Assembly (NCBI GenBank): GCA_964036155.1
Contig: OZ038422.1
Coordinates: 40,881,201 to 40,945,200 of the forward strand
DNA: 64,000 nt
DNA from: Diploscapter coronatus
Taxonomy: Eukaryota; Nematoda; Chromadorea; Rhabditida; Rhabditidae
Direction of reading: 5' to 3'
Shown: positions 40,789 through 53,666 of the stretch, one piece after another
Layout: each line of letters opens with the position of its first letter
How positions within the stretch are numbered: position 1 is the first letter of the stretch
Position numbers and translations under genes: made by a program
The notes under the pieces: model-generated
Seen by the model: only the letters and a program-made list of their open reading frames with translations
Databases searched by the model: none
Told to the model about the DNA's origin: nothing

Positions 40789-42313
40789 ATGAATGTTTTC
40801 CGTTTGACCGGTGACATGAGTCACCTCCTGGCGGTGATCCTTCTCCTCGTCAAGGTGCGGATTTGAAAGTTGTATTTTTGAAAGTTAGAATTTTGAATAT
40901 TTCAGATCCACAACACTCGCTCGTGCAGTGGGTTGTCGCTGCGATCGCAGGTAAAAATAAAAATTAAGGCTCCTTCTTTTGAAAATATGAAAACCTGTAT
41001 TTTCTATCTATTTTTGAGCGCATGCTTGAAATTAAAAATAAATAAAAGAATCGTTGTAGATCCTATTCGCTCTGGTTTTCACGTTCCGCTATTTGGATCT
41101 GTTCCTCGAGTTCTACAGTATCTACAACACGACGATGAAGGTTGGGAAATTCAAATAAAAGTAAAACTCTAAAAATAATATAATTCTCAGATCATCTACT
41201 TGATCGCCTCCTACACGACGCTCTATTTCATGGTCGTCAAATTCAAGTCGTCTTATGAAAAGGTAAAAAAATTAAAGAAGAAAAAATATATATTTTTTCA
41301 GGAAACCCACTGGTGCCGCATGGAGTACTTGGCGATCCCCTCCCTGATCCTGACCGCCTTCGTCACGCGAGAATACGCTCTGCTGGAGATGGCTTGGACT
41401 TTCAGGTTCAGAATTTGATAAGAATTTTGGAAAACATACAAAAAAAATATATTTTTAATAATCTTGAGATTTTCTTAGAAAAAGCTTGAAAGTTAGAATT
41501 TTCTGAAAAATAATTTAAAAAGTGAATTGATTTTTCCAGCATCATTCTGGAATCGATGGCGATCATGCCCCAACTCGTCCTGTTGTCGTCCTCGGGAACA
41601 GCCGAAGTCATCACCGCTCACTATCTGTTCCTACTCGGTGCCTACCGCACGCTCTACATCGCCAACTGGGTCTATAGGTGAGAGAAATTTAAGGACTATT
41701 TGGAAACCGCACGATACTGCGAAATAGTATGGGGGATAATAGTGTTTTCTCGCACTATTTCTCAACGTCTCGTGGTTTCACGGTTCCAAATAGCTAATCT
41801 AAGGATTCTTGAAAAGTTCGCAAATTTTTGAGACGAACAAACCCGGGTAAATTTGTGCAAATCGTCAAAATTTTTGTAAAATTAAGAATTCAGCCTTTGA
41901 AATATTGTTTTTCAGATACCACATGGAAGGTTTCTTTGACCCGACTTCCTGCGTGTTCGGAGTCATTCAGTCGGGTACGAAATCATCAAATTCTGGATTT
42001 CAAATATCCGAATAAAAAAGTTTAAAAAAAAAGCTAGAAAATCTTCATTTCTAAAATTTAGTTCAAGAAAAAACAATTAAATAGAACAAATCCTCAAAAC
42101 TTTATTGAAATTCAACTTTTGTTGTTAATTTCGGATTTCATATATGATATATCATTTTATCTCGGATAAAGAGTTTCATATATCCCCTCATTTTCTTCAG
42201 TGCTCTACGCGGACTTCTTCTATCTGTACTTCACGCGAATCGTGCGCAATCGCAAATTCCAACTGCCTTTCCACGAAGGCGCTCAGGCTGGGCAGGTCAA
42301 GAACATCATCTGA
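40789..42313 (+). CDS. erd-2: ER lumen protein retaining (KDEL) receptor
   Basis: Golgi-to-ER retrieval receptor for K/HDEL-bearing soluble ER proteins. Eight exons give about 225 residues, close to the usual 210-220. Visible: the [20 protein letters not shown] start; the first-loop [13 protein letters not shown]; the conserved FRYLDLF and [38 protein letters not shown]; and [14 protein letters not shown] with the FFDP that follows. The last exon ends with [11 protein letters not shown]. All conserved parts are intact. ATG lies eight bases after a TTTCAG acceptor. The intron at about 41679-41914 hosts an inverted repeat. Confidence 0.95.
41696..41793. repeat. Inverted repeat in KDEL receptor intron
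   Basis: Arms CTATTTGGAAACCG and CGGTTCCAAATAG, with inner pair GCGAAATAGT and GCACTATTTC. It loosely resembles the receptor-intron foldbacks at 24180 and 29241, but the relationship is not certain. Confidence 0.6.
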
Positions 42314-43586
42314 GCGGGGAGATTAACAAGGAGAAGGATTTCATATATCCGGAAGGATAAGAGGTGAGAAAAAAGGGGATATATATATATATATTTTTTT
42401 TAATTTAGAGATTTCATATATTCTGAAAATACTAAAATTGGATAGAATAAGTCATATATCTATGCTTAAAAATTTCATTCCTAAAGTCTGAGTTTCATAT
42501 ACCCAAAAAAAGGTTTGAAATAAAGAATATTCGAAGTTCTTCTAATTATTTTCGAGCTTTTGAGGGTTTAATCGTGGTCTTCTAGAAGCAAATCACTGAG
42601 TCTTAGAACTAGTTATATAAGGATTTCTTGAAACTTATGAAAATCAAACTTTTCAAATTCTGCAATTTCAGACCCCACCAAATTGCCTTTGTTCCAAAAG
42701 ACACGCCTCTCTTTTTCAAGAGCCTTATCAAATTCAGGATAGTAACGAATGTACGGTAATTTATTATTTATTTCCTCGACTTGTGTCTCTAGCTTTTTCA
42801 AATATATTCATTTCTTTCGAAGCAATTTCGACGCTTTGTGATGATTTTTAGGGTTTTGTAAAAATCGCCAGGAAATTGTTGAATTTTTTTGGAGATTTTT
42901 TCAGTATCTGTAATTTGGAAGCGCTTTAGCCTTACACGCATTTTTAGTATGTATGTAGCGATTTTTTCATTATTTTTGATTTTAACACTCTACTAAAACT
43001 TTACTACGTATTATTTCGTTTGAAAGAAATTTTGAGGGTTTCTTAGGGGTTTTATCGAAATATCTACTCATCCTAGACTTGGAAAATTTCGAACGCGAGG
43101 CTAGCGCCATGAAACGAGATAGTGTGTCTTATCGAGAGAAAAAAGCACATTTCTTCTCGTCTCTCGATACGACATACTCTCGTCTCATGCGGTTAACCGC
43201 GCGGTTCGAAATTTCCCAAGTCTGCACTCATCTAGCCTTACTTGTTTTTGTTTCTAAAAATCTTTCGGTATTATTTTTCCACTTATGTGTCTTTATTTTT
43301 CGAAATTTTCTGTATAGGGGTTAGAAATTCACTTTTCTTTTTCGCAAGTTTTATCCGTTCATTTCGGACGATTTTTACTTGAAAACGTTTTTCTGGTCAG
43401 ATTGCTTCGCTCTAGTTTAGTAGCTGTGAAAATAATAAAATTCCACTGTAGCAGGATAATTGTTTTTCGGGAAAATAACGCAGTTTTTAAACTGTTGGAT
43501 ATCTTTATCTATGAAAATATCACTTTAGAAATTTCAGAAAAATCCCGATTTTCTGGAAATTTTTATGATTCAAGAATTTTCAGAAA
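42314..43586. other. Intergenic region between KDEL receptor and VPS51
   Basis: Contains an (AT)n run near 42379-42395 and the hairpin element listed at 43085-43210. No further gene is seen. The 1.27 kb spacing argues against a simple operon. Confidence 0.5.
43085..43210 (-). mobile_element. Hairpin element, family 6 (copy 3)
   Basis: Arms GAAACGAGATAGTGTGTCTT and (reversed) CGATACGACATACTCTCGTC around AAAAAGCACATT. The right flank CTCATGCGGTTAACCGCGCG is the reverse of the left flank of the 22057 copy. Confidence 0.7.
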
Positions 43587-46500
43587 ATGGCGTCGAAATC
43601 CGGAATCGGTGTGCTCGACATCACGTCTTCTGAATTCGACGTCGACGCCTACATGAGCCGGATTCTGAAGGAACGTGGTCTCGACGACCTCGTCAAGGAA
43701 GAGGAGCAAATGGTCACTGCGGTAAGCAGATGCAATAACCCTAATAAAAATCCTGCAATCCTTTAAAAATGGATTACGGTATAATAAACTACAGTATTCT
43801 TTTTTAAATAAGCTCAATTTTTGAAGTTCTTCGTTTTTGTGAAAATATTAAAATTGAAAAATGAGCTACAGCAATCGAAGAAATAAAAATTCTAAAATTG
43901 TTTGAATTTGCGAATTTTCAGGTCCGCCGTCTGGACTCCGAGGTGCACCAGATCGTCTACGAGAACTACAACAAGTTCCTGACGGCAACGAACACCGTCA
44001 AGACTATTCAGGACGAGTTTGATCAACTCGATCAGGTCGGGCCTTAGAAAAATTAAAAATCAAGCCTGTCACCTCCTATCTTGAAAATTAAAAGAATATT
44101 CAAAACCAATAAATTTGAGTTGAGCATTTTAGAATACAGCAATTTTTCAACAAAAACTTATTTCCAGGAAATGGACTCCTTGAGCTCGAACATGAAGAAC
44201 ATCTCCTCACTCATCGGCAAATTGTCAGGCGTCCTGGGTGCAAAGCGGTCCGACATCACCCAATTGGGCAGCAGCTACAAGGTCATCAGCAGCCTCGAGT
44301 TCATCTTCGATCTGCCCCAAATGATGCAGGTCGGTTTTCAAATAGAATGTTTTCAGAAAAAAACTTGGTATCATTTCTTCTGAATATATTCAAAACTAGT
44401 GAGGACGATCGTGTCACAAATCCTTTGCGACCTATCCCCGCGTATATTTTCTTCGCCCAATGAAAGTGCTCCCTGGGTCTGAATATATTTGATGAGGTTT
44501 TTCATTATCTCAAAGAAAATTAAAATAACATGGAAAATTGAAAGGACAAGTTATCTTGAAAAAAAAGCAAAAACCAACAAGTGTTCAGACCAAATTTGAC
44601 GAGCACAAATTCGAAGACGTCATTCGGATCTACAAACTCGCGGAAACCGCTCTCAACAAATACACGGATCTGGAGAATGTGAGGGAGATCGTGGACAGAA
44701 TACGGGACATCTACAAGGCCACGGAAATCGAGGCGCGGATACTTTCGTGTTTTTGTTTTTAAATTTTCATTTTTACAGTTGGTAAAATTGGTCGAGGCGC
44801 CGATGGAAAAGATAGAAACCGTAGCGAACGCAGTGGAATTGCTGCTTCAAACTGGCAAAAACGAACGGGAGGTAAGGTTGAAAGAAAAAATAATTCCGTC
44901 CCCGAAATTTTCTGAAAATTTCATGGTTTCATAGAATAAATCCAATTTTAGTTGTTTTTTTTTCAAAAGAAAGATTTCAAAGTATCGAATTTTGAAAAAA
45001 AAAATCCAAAAGTAAAAAATTAAATATATATTTTGATTTTCAGGTAGAGCGTCTCCTTTTGAAAGCCGCTCAAGCCTCTTTGAGAGACGATTTGAAGAAG
45101 CTCAAGGACGAGCAATCGGTCGATGTTCTGGATTTGGTTGACAAGTAAGTTTATTTTTTGTATTTAAAAATAAAAAAAAAATTAAAACAAATTGCAGAGC
45201 CTGCGGTTCGTTTATTCCAAATCTGACCCTCCTCGCCTCGCTTCACGACCGACTTTTCCCCCAAATGCGTTCCTTACTTCTGGACATGCTAGAGGTTGAT
45301 TTTTTTGGTTTTTATTTAAAAATTAAGTTTTTTTTCGAAAGTTGAAATGAGATTTCAGCGAGATATACAGTTTATTCTATGCTCTTTTCTTCAGAAATTT
45401 TTAATTGAAGCTTAGAAACTAAAAAAGATTTTTTGTTGAATTTTCAGCACGAGGTGTCCGACTTCCACGAAGTGGTCTCTCGGCTTTTTCTGTCGACTTC
45501 CGACCCGAAGGACTGCTCCATCGTCGTTCGCGCGCTCGATCGCTACTACAGGAAAATGTCCACCACAGCTCAAGTCGTGCCGGGTCGGTTTTGACATTTT
45601 TAGTGCAAAAAATTAAAAAAAAATGTATGTATGTTGTTTAATTAGGGCAAAAGACAATTTAAAAGGCATCTAGCTTGTTAATTTCTAAATCTTCAGGTCT
45701 GAACGTCCAAACCCTCTCGATCGATCTAATTCGGCAGGTCTCCAAGCACGAAATCGCAATTTCCCGATCGAAAATCGCGGACGAAATGAGGGCCACCGTC
45801 CAAGAAGTAAAAAAGTTTAAAAAATCGAGTTTTTACACGTCAAACCTCAGATACGCCAATCCCTTCTGAATCCTCACAATTGCGACCTAACAGTCCTTGC
45901 CAATAAACTGGAACAGCAGTTCATTTTTCATGTGAAGGTTGGATTTTGAAGCTTTTTAAAAGGTAGCAAAAATAGACGAATAAGATGTTTCAAAAATTCC
46001 AGACGGCTCTCGCCAACCTCCTTCTGTTCACGGCCAGCGACGTCACTTTCTCGTCCCTCGCGCCTCAGGTCTTCCAGCAGGAATTCTCGAGGTGCGTGCA
46101 CGAAGACCTATTAGTGGCGACTTTTGGGGACTTGGCAAATTTGGCCCAGGAATACGGTATTTTTTTTATCTAAAAAAAAAATAAGTTGTTAAAAGTGATA
46201 GGTGAAAAGAGAAATTAAAAAATTCAATTTTTGGTCTTTGGAAACTTTAAAATTGGATTTTCTGTCTGAAAACTAAAGAAAATTAAATTTTATGGAAAAT
46301 TGCTCCTTCTACCTGATAATGTTTTTTTTTTTTTTTTTAATTTTAACGTTAAAAGTGGAATTTTCAGGAAACGTTTCCGGTGAGCTTCTCCACGTCAGCC
46401 CCATTCTGTTGCTGCTCTTCTCGGTGGCTCTTTTCCATATGACCGGCAAATCAGCAAGCTACTTGCTGAATTTGTGCAGGTGCGAAATGTTTTGGAATAT

Positions 46501-47890
46501 TACCCCTAGGGGTGGAATTTAAGCATTTTCCTTGGTTCTGAAAAACTAATTTCAGGGAACAGTTCTGCCTCGCAGCGGCTTCAAACAAATTGACGAGTAA
46601 GTTCTAAAAAATTCTAAATAAGAAAAAAACTTGAAATTTAGAAGAAATAAGGTTTTGAATTTTAGACGGCACTGACATCACAAACCAACTCAAAAATTCC
46701 ACTCAGCTTCTGATTCGAAGATTTTGCGAGCAAAAAGGTCTGCAATTAGGAGAAAATCTCGCCAAAGGGTGCGACTTTGTAAGGCAACCAGTCGCTTCAC
46801 CAACTGGAGTTAGGTTAGTATTTTTTTAAATAAATAAAAAATATATCTGAAAGTGTAAAATTTTGACTGGTGATATTTTAAATTCAGTCCTTTAAATCGA
46901 ATAAAGTTGAAAAGATGAGACGTTTCAACAAAATTTGATATTTTATTCTTAAAGGAGGGAAATATTCGTTGATTTCAAAAGAAAAACAAGTTACTATTTC
47001 AAATTTGTCTGAAACTTATGAAGCCTATTGTCAGGGCCGCAATCCGAAGGGCGGTCGAAGAAGCTAGCGAGGTTGAGCGAATGCTAACAGACTTGTTGGG
47101 TGGAGAGGCCAGGAAGGAACCCAAGCAGAGGAGGTAAAATAAATTTAAACGTAAACTAAGAAAAGAATTCAAAATTCAATTTTAAAACTAATTCAAAGAT
47201 GAAATTTCAGAACCCAAATGCCAGACGTCCAGCCCAGGGACTCGCTGTGGTGCGAGCGCATCGACTTTCATCAGAATATTCATGTAAGAAATTTTATTTT
47301 TACTAAAAGAAAAAGAATAAAAATGGAAATTTAAATTGTTCAGCTCAACAAGGCCTCGATCATGACAGCGATCATAAAAGTCATGCTCAAGACGTTCATC
47401 GAGCTGCTCCGCCTCCAGACCTACGGCAAATACGGCATCGAGCAAATTCAGGTTATTTTTTAATTTTCCTTAAATCAAAAATATTTTAAAATCGAATATT
47501 TTCAAAGTTTGCAAGTTATCGTCTTTTTTGTTCTGGTGTTCTTTCACTTCGCTTTACTGATATTTCGAAAAATCACTATCTATTTGAAATATTTTTGAAA
47601 CGCAGAAAAAACGAAAAAAAATAAAAGAAGAATAAAGTGATAAAAGAAATAAATAATTGTAAAAATTTTGAAAAATAAATAATAAATAAATAAATAAGGA
47701 ATAAAATATGAATTTTCAGGTCGATTGCTACTACCTGCAGCGATGCCTGTCACCCCTCGTCGCCGACGAGGTTGTGGTGAATTCGATGGTGGACGTCGCC
47801 CTGTCGTCGGCCCTCAAACGATCCCTCGACCCCGTTCTCGTCCACCCCAGCAGGCTAATGCAGATCTGTGAGGAGAAATCGGGAAACTAA
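43587..47890 (+). CDS. vps-51: VPS51, GARP/EARP tethering subunit
   Basis: Subunit of the GARP/EARP complexes that tether endosome-derived vesicles at the trans-Golgi and recycling endosomes. The product starts [20 protein letters not shown]. It has the conserved N-terminal VPS51 region ([19 protein letters not shown], then [19 protein letters not shown]) and coiled-coil segments ([30 protein letters not shown]). The long helical remainder ends [10 protein letters not shown], about 700 residues. The small exon layout is continuous and no frame break was noticed. ATG lies three bases after a TTTTCAG acceptor, consistent with spliced-leader addition. The 3' flank carries a family 4 repeat. Confidence 0.85.
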
Positions 47891-47917
47891 TTTGTTTTGT
47901 TTCCCAAACTGATCTCC

Positions 47918-48010
47918 TGTAATTACAGACTATACGGTCTTTCTTCCTTTTTCCCCTATTCTCCCTACCCAAAACTATCCCCCTAATACCCGTCTGTAAA
48001 TACAGCCGTC
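47918..48010 (-). mobile_element. Inverted-repeat element, family 4 (copy 2)
   Basis: Ends TGTAATTACAGAC and GTCTGTAAATACAG pair. Its reverse complement matches 9612-9713. It begins 28 bp after the VPS51 stop codon, so it is probably inside the 3' UTR, mirroring the position of copy 1 after the EME1-like gene. Confidence 0.65.
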
Positions 48011-48511
48011 TGCGTCTGCTGTTAATACACAGTTAGCTTTCAAATTTAGAAAATAAGGGGGTTTTGAGGTAGGTTATTTATTATTATTATTATTTTGTTT
48101 TTTTTGAAAAAAATTAACATGAAAATTTATTCGTGTCAGAAATTCAGAAAATAGAATTTTGGAATGAGTCAAGGTTTTTCTTCGATTTTTTGAAATTAAG
48201 AAAGTCCATTCATAATCAGGAATTCGCAAAATTCAAAAGCTTCATCTTTCAAATGACTGTTTGAAAAACGAGAGCGAGTTCTTCAAATGTATGACCTTGG
48301 AAGTTTTCAAAAGAATATTTTTTCAAATGATCTCATGTAATTTATTGCAAAATATGGGTTTCAGAGATTTGTATTGTGATGGAGTATAATAAAATCAGCC
48401 AAAATTTGTATTTTTTGTTATGAAAATATACTCGGTTTCAACCGAGGTGGCAATATCTTGGAATGTTGAAATTTTTTGTTGGTTTTTCAAATTTTCGAAA
48501 TTTCAGCAAAA

Positions 48512-51500
48512 ATGGGACCCGACTGCCTTTTCAAGTTGCTGCTCGGCACCAATTGGGCGCTCTTCCTCTGGGAGCTCTATATCAATTATCGGTGGGTCAA
48601 AAGCTATATAAAATAAGACTTGAAAAACGAAAAGAGAATTATTTACAAGTTAAAATCATAAAATACAAAGTAAATATTGTAAACTTTTCGAAAAAATAAC
48701 ACTCAAGAAATACAAATAATAAGTAAATAAATCGAGGATGAACATAAAAATAAATTTAGCAAATTTCAGCCAATACAAAGTGCACCTGAAAAACGAGAAA
48801 CGCCCCAAAGAAGTCGAGGAGCTAATCGAGACGGAGGTTAGTTGTTTCGTGAAATTTCTAGTTTTTACAAAAAAAACTTGAAAATAAAACGATATTTTTG
48901 TTTCTAATTTGAAGCTAAGGAAAAATAAAAATAAAAGTAAATTTTGAACATTTGCAGGACTACGAAAAAGCGCGCAACTACAAACTGGATAAGCACCGAT
49001 TCAACTTCTGGAGCATGATCGTCTCTCAAATCACGTCTACGGTATGAAGATTACAATAACAAATTCATAAAAGAAAAAACAATCAACCCTGTGTTATTGT
49101 ATCGGCCAATTGAAGTGACAGCTCGTGTGTTAACGAGTGCAGAGAAGAGAGTCAGTGGGGGACAATAGAAAGAATGGTGGTACGCAATTTTCTCTCCATC
49201 TCTCGTCTTTTCTCCCTATTTTTCAGCATATGATCTATCACTTCGTTTGATTCGAATAATCAAACATCATGGTTAAACTTTTTGCAAATGCTAAATGAAA
49301 AATAACGGAGTTGATAAAGCTTCAAAATTTATATGGACCAATCATTTGTGAACCAAATTGGCAGAACAATCTTCTGAATATATATTTTATGAAAATTGAA
49401 GAAAAGCAATCTTTAATGTTTGTTTCTCACAAATTAGAAGAATATGAATTTTTCTGACATTGAGCAAAAAAAATAAGGACCAATTTGTGTTGCAGTTCCT
49501 GCTGTGCTACGGTTGGCTGCCGTGGCTGTGGTACGCGACGTCGGCGGCGCCCCTGCATTCAGTCGTCTTCATCGTACTCAATAATATCATGGAGACTATC
49601 ATTGGACTGCCCTGGGAGCTGTGAGTCGAAATTTCTGGTTTTTGAAAAAAGTCAAACCTAGAAAGCGTGAAAACCAAAATTACTAAGCTTATTCCTTATT
49701 AGAGCAAATTCTCAAGTGTAAACCCTTTAGCAAAAATCCTCGCTAATTTTTCTGCGAGTCTCCTTATGTATGAACTTATAGAAATTCTTCTTTTTCGTAC
49801 CCCATTTAAAAATATTGTTCTTATACTCATCTGAAAATCTGCCTAAGTTTGATTCAGAAAGTGATATTGTCAGAGCACAAAACGAGTGATTTTTTGTGTA
49901 TAGTGGGATACATTCTGCCCTCAGGCGTTAGAACTCAAATATTGCTGATTCTCTCTAGCTTTTCATTATAGGTTTGATTAAAATAAATTCATTTCAGATA
50001 CGACACTTTCGTGATCGAGGAAAAGCATGGCTTCAACAAGCAAACTTTGGGATTCTATCTCAAAGACAAGGTTTTTTTTTTTTTATTTTTTAGATTAAGA
50101 ATCGAAATTTAGAAAAATAAAGAAATAACCCCCGAATTTTATCTCGAGAATATCGTTAAATATTTTATTTGAAATATGAAGGATAAATTTAAAGATTTCA
50201 GGTCAAAAAGATGGTTGTCATGCTGGCGATCACCGCACCGATCGTTTTAGCCCTCGAGTGGATCGTGGAAAATGGAGGTTTGTTTTTACACCTAAAATAA
50301 AAAATAATAATTTTAAATGATAAAATAAAATGGAAAAAAAATCACTTCCAGGCCCCTACTTCTTCGTGTACGTGTGGGTGTTCTTGTCGTTGGTGCTATT
50401 CGTGCTGATCACGATTTACCCGGCTTTCATCGCCCCCTTATTCGACAAGTACATCCCTCTACCGGACGGAGAGCTAAAGGTTTGTGTGATTTGTTTTTAT
50501 TTTAAAAATTCTAAAAATGGTTTTTCAGACCGCCATCGAAAATCTGGCCAGCTCGGTAGAGTATCCATTGAAGAAACTCTATGTCGTTTATGGTAAGTCT
50601 AAAATAGAATAAAGTTTAAAAACTTAAGAAAAAACGTCAACCTAAAATTTGAATTAAACACAATTAGATTTAAAGATAACTTGAAAAATATTATTAAAAC
50701 GAAGAATTTTAAAATAAAACGAGAATAATAATTTCAGGCTCAAAACGATCCGCCCACTCGAACGCCTACATGTACGGTTTCTGGAAGAATAAGCGAATCG
50801 TGCTCTACGACACGCTGCTGAGCGGTGAGGAGAAAGAGAAGGTCATTGCTCTCTGCAAAGAGGCAGCCGAAGCCGATCCCGATGAGAAAGACAAGGTAGG
50901 GTATTTTTAATTTTAAAAAAGAAAAAGTTTTAAATTCATAATTTTGCACTAGATTAGGAAAGAGAAGGTAAAGCATAATTAAAATGGATAAATTTAGAAT
51001 TTATTCGATTGAAAATAATTCTTTATCTATTTTAGTGAACTCTGTTTTTTAGCTAAGCTATATGTTCGATGAGAAATATTGGGTAAATTTCTGGTCCAGC
51101 CAAAAATAAAATGCTTCGAATGATCAATTTTTAACTAATCAAAATCTATTTATGCAGAAAAATAATGCAAGAAAATATCTGTTAATTTTTAAAAATTTAA
51201 TTAAAATATTTTTTAAAAGTAAAAATAAAATAAGAATGAGATCTCTGTTCATTTAATAAAAAAATTGTTCTAAGAAAATAAATTTGTAGGCCCGCGGGAT
51301 GTCGAACGACGAGGTAGTCGCTGTACTCGGGCACGAACTCGGTCACTGGGCTCTCTATCATACGCTGATCAACCTCGTCATTTCCGAGCTCAACATGTTC
51401 TTCATGCTCGCCATATTTGCTTACTTCTACAAGTGGCAGCTCATGTATGAGGTGGGAAAATTTTGTTTTAAATAGATTCCAACTTTATCTTATATTATAT

Positions 51501-52415
51501 ATACAAGAAAATTAGTTGAAAGAAGAGTCAAGGAAATTTGAGAAATGTCGAAAAATTCGCAAAGAATTCTTGAATTTTTAACAACAAAAGAATGAATAAA
51601 AATATTGGAAAAAGCGATAGAAGATTTACAAAAAAAAATCTGCAATTTTTCAATAAGACTACGTGAATGGAGAATGAAGCATGAAAAGTGTTCTAAAATT
51701 GTCTTTAAATTTTTAGGCCGGCTCAAAAGTTAAGAAAAATAAATCTTGCAAACATTTTAATTCCAGGCCTTCGGATTCTACGACATGCCGACGTTCATCG
51801 GATTGATTATCGTTTTCACCTACGTCACTGCTCTTTACAATCAGGTAAATTTTTTTTTAATTAAAAAAATACGAATTTTTTAGATCTCGGCTATCCTCAT
51901 GTCGATTCACTCGCGCAAGTGTGAGTTCCAGGCCGACAAATATGCCGCTGATATGGGCAAGGGGGAGATGCTCATTTCCGCACTCCTCAAATTGGGCAAG
52001 GTGCGATTTTTTTTTTATTTTTTAAATCGGGATTTTCTATATTCTATTAAACTTAAATCTATGGTGCCATTAATCCCTATTAAAACGGGGTGTGATCAGA
52101 AAGAAAATGCTGTGCAGAAATCAGCGAGTCTTTGTGGTCGCACCTCACTCTAATGGGATAAATACCATTTCTAACTACTTGAACTTCGAAATATTTTAAA
52201 TTTCCTAATAACGAAGATTTTAAAGAATGAAAAGATTCGATCTTACATTTTTCCAAGAGTACAAAGTTATAAATAGCAACTTTTCACTGAAATCGAACTA
52301 TTTCCAGGACAATCTTTCCCTGCCTGTGGATGATTACCTCTACTCGATGTGCACGCACTCCCACCCTCCCATTCCCGAGCGAGTCAGAGCGATCAGAGAG
52401 AAAAAGACCGAATAA
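48512..52415 (+). CDS. fce-1: STE24 / ZMPSTE24 CAAX prenyl protease
   Basis: ER-membrane zinc metalloprotease that cleaves the C-terminal tripeptide of prenylated proteins. The exon chain gives 440 residues, the usual size. The zinc site is HELGH at about 301-305, with the third ligand in [13 protein letters not shown] (Glu near 380). Multiple membrane helices are present ([55 protein letters not shown]). The conserved [17 protein letters not shown] and [20 protein letters not shown] are present. The C-terminus is KKTE, a di-lysine-type ER retrieval signal. ATG lies five bases after a TTTCAG acceptor. An intron (about 49046-49495) hosts a family 2 repeat. The stop overlaps an AATAAA (CGAATAAATT), so the 3' UTR may be very short or use another signal. 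Confidence 0.95.
49103..49254 (+). mobile_element. MITE-like element, family 2 (copy 2) in STE24 intron
   Basis: Related to 6897-7101: shares GGGGGACAATAGAAAGAATG, GTGGTACGCAATTTTCTCT and TTTTCTCCCTATTTTTCAGC. Its ends (CCAATTGAAGTGACAGCTCG and CACTTCGTTTGATTCG) are a looser inverted pair. Confidence 0.7.
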
Positions 52416-53666
52416 ATTCGATCAGGAAATCAAGAAGAAAATTCGCAAATTTCATAAAGTAGCATATCGCACTGCAATATGCGACTGATGTCCAAAAATA
52501 CAGTACTGGGTGTAAAAGAGTGAAAAATCTTCTTTTTTCATTAAACACTCATTTCGCATTGATAGTGGGCCCCAAATTTTCTATTTTTAAAGCTATCAAG
52601 AAGTATATTCTTTTAATAAGAACCACCCAAAAATTCATCAACTTTCTTTTCTACCCTTTTTCTCTCAATTTTTAAAAGGGTGGTCTTTACAAAAATGTAA
52701 TCCTGAGAAAGCATTTTATCACCATATCTATGATGTATCGAATTTTCTAAGTTTCTGTTGTAGTCTGAAAATGTGGACTGAAAAGGGGTAAAATTGTAAT
52801 TTTTTTTTTAATTTCCCTTTTCAGCCTCTTTGATGATTTATTTTTCGAACAAGCTTGACTTGAAAATTACGGCAATTGTTGAAATGACGCGATGACGTGA
52901 GGACGTGCGCATTATAGTTGGGAATAGGCGAGGAAAGGAAAATAGGAAGGACTAGTGTGGAAAAAGATAGCCTACGTCTTCACGCGTCATCTCGTCATTT
53001 CTCAGCTGCCGAAAATCACTTATTCCCATTTTTAATGAAAAGTCCTATGTGCATTATTCGTCTCCTTTTTCCTATTTTTTCCTACTTCTTTTTGACCCTA
53101 TGTAATTCCTTGTTATCATTTTTCAGGGACTCTCCCAGGTACGAGAATTTAAAATCATCGGCCTTTTTTCTATGAAATCCCAAATATTTTATCAGCTTTA
53201 TCAATTAGAACAAAAAGCGGAGTTTTTCGAGCTTCATGGCTTTTTTTAATGAAAAGCTCCACTTTCAACCTATACAGTGCCCCCGAATACTCAATAAAGA
53301 AACTGAAAAGAGGTATTTTTGCAAATTATTTTCGAAAATGCGTGACTTTATCCGCAATCAGCTTTGAAAAGCTGACTATCTTTATCCATTTATCTTTCGC
53401 CGTTTTAAAACGTGCTCTACTGATTTTGAAAGGGCCAGGACTTTACAATTTCCCCCCTTTCAAAATCTGTGAAAAACTCAAAAACATTTGTAGTTAGATC
53501 TTTCGAACTTCAAATCTTTTTTACGAGTTTCTCCATTTTCCGGGTCACTAGTTTCCAATATTTTTTTTTACTTTTGCTATTTTTCGAAAATTGCAAACCA
53601 CAAGGGGTTTATTTTAAAAATTTTTTTATTTGAAAAAATATTAGTTTTTTTTTATTTTAAGAAAAT
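52416..53666. other. Intergenic region between STE24 and FITM
   Basis: Contains a family 3 element (listed separately) and long T- or A-rich tracts near 53560-53660. No gene is seen. Confidence 0.5.
52878..53008 (+). mobile_element. MITE-like element, family 3 (copy 3, best preserved)
   Basis: Terminal inverted repeats of about 26 bp: TGAAATGACGCGATGACGTG on the left and the reverse complement of CACGCGTCATCTCGTCATTT on the right. The interior GGAATAGGCGAGG and TGTGGAAAAAGATAGC are shared with 9175-9290 and partly with 7206-7320. Confidence 0.75.
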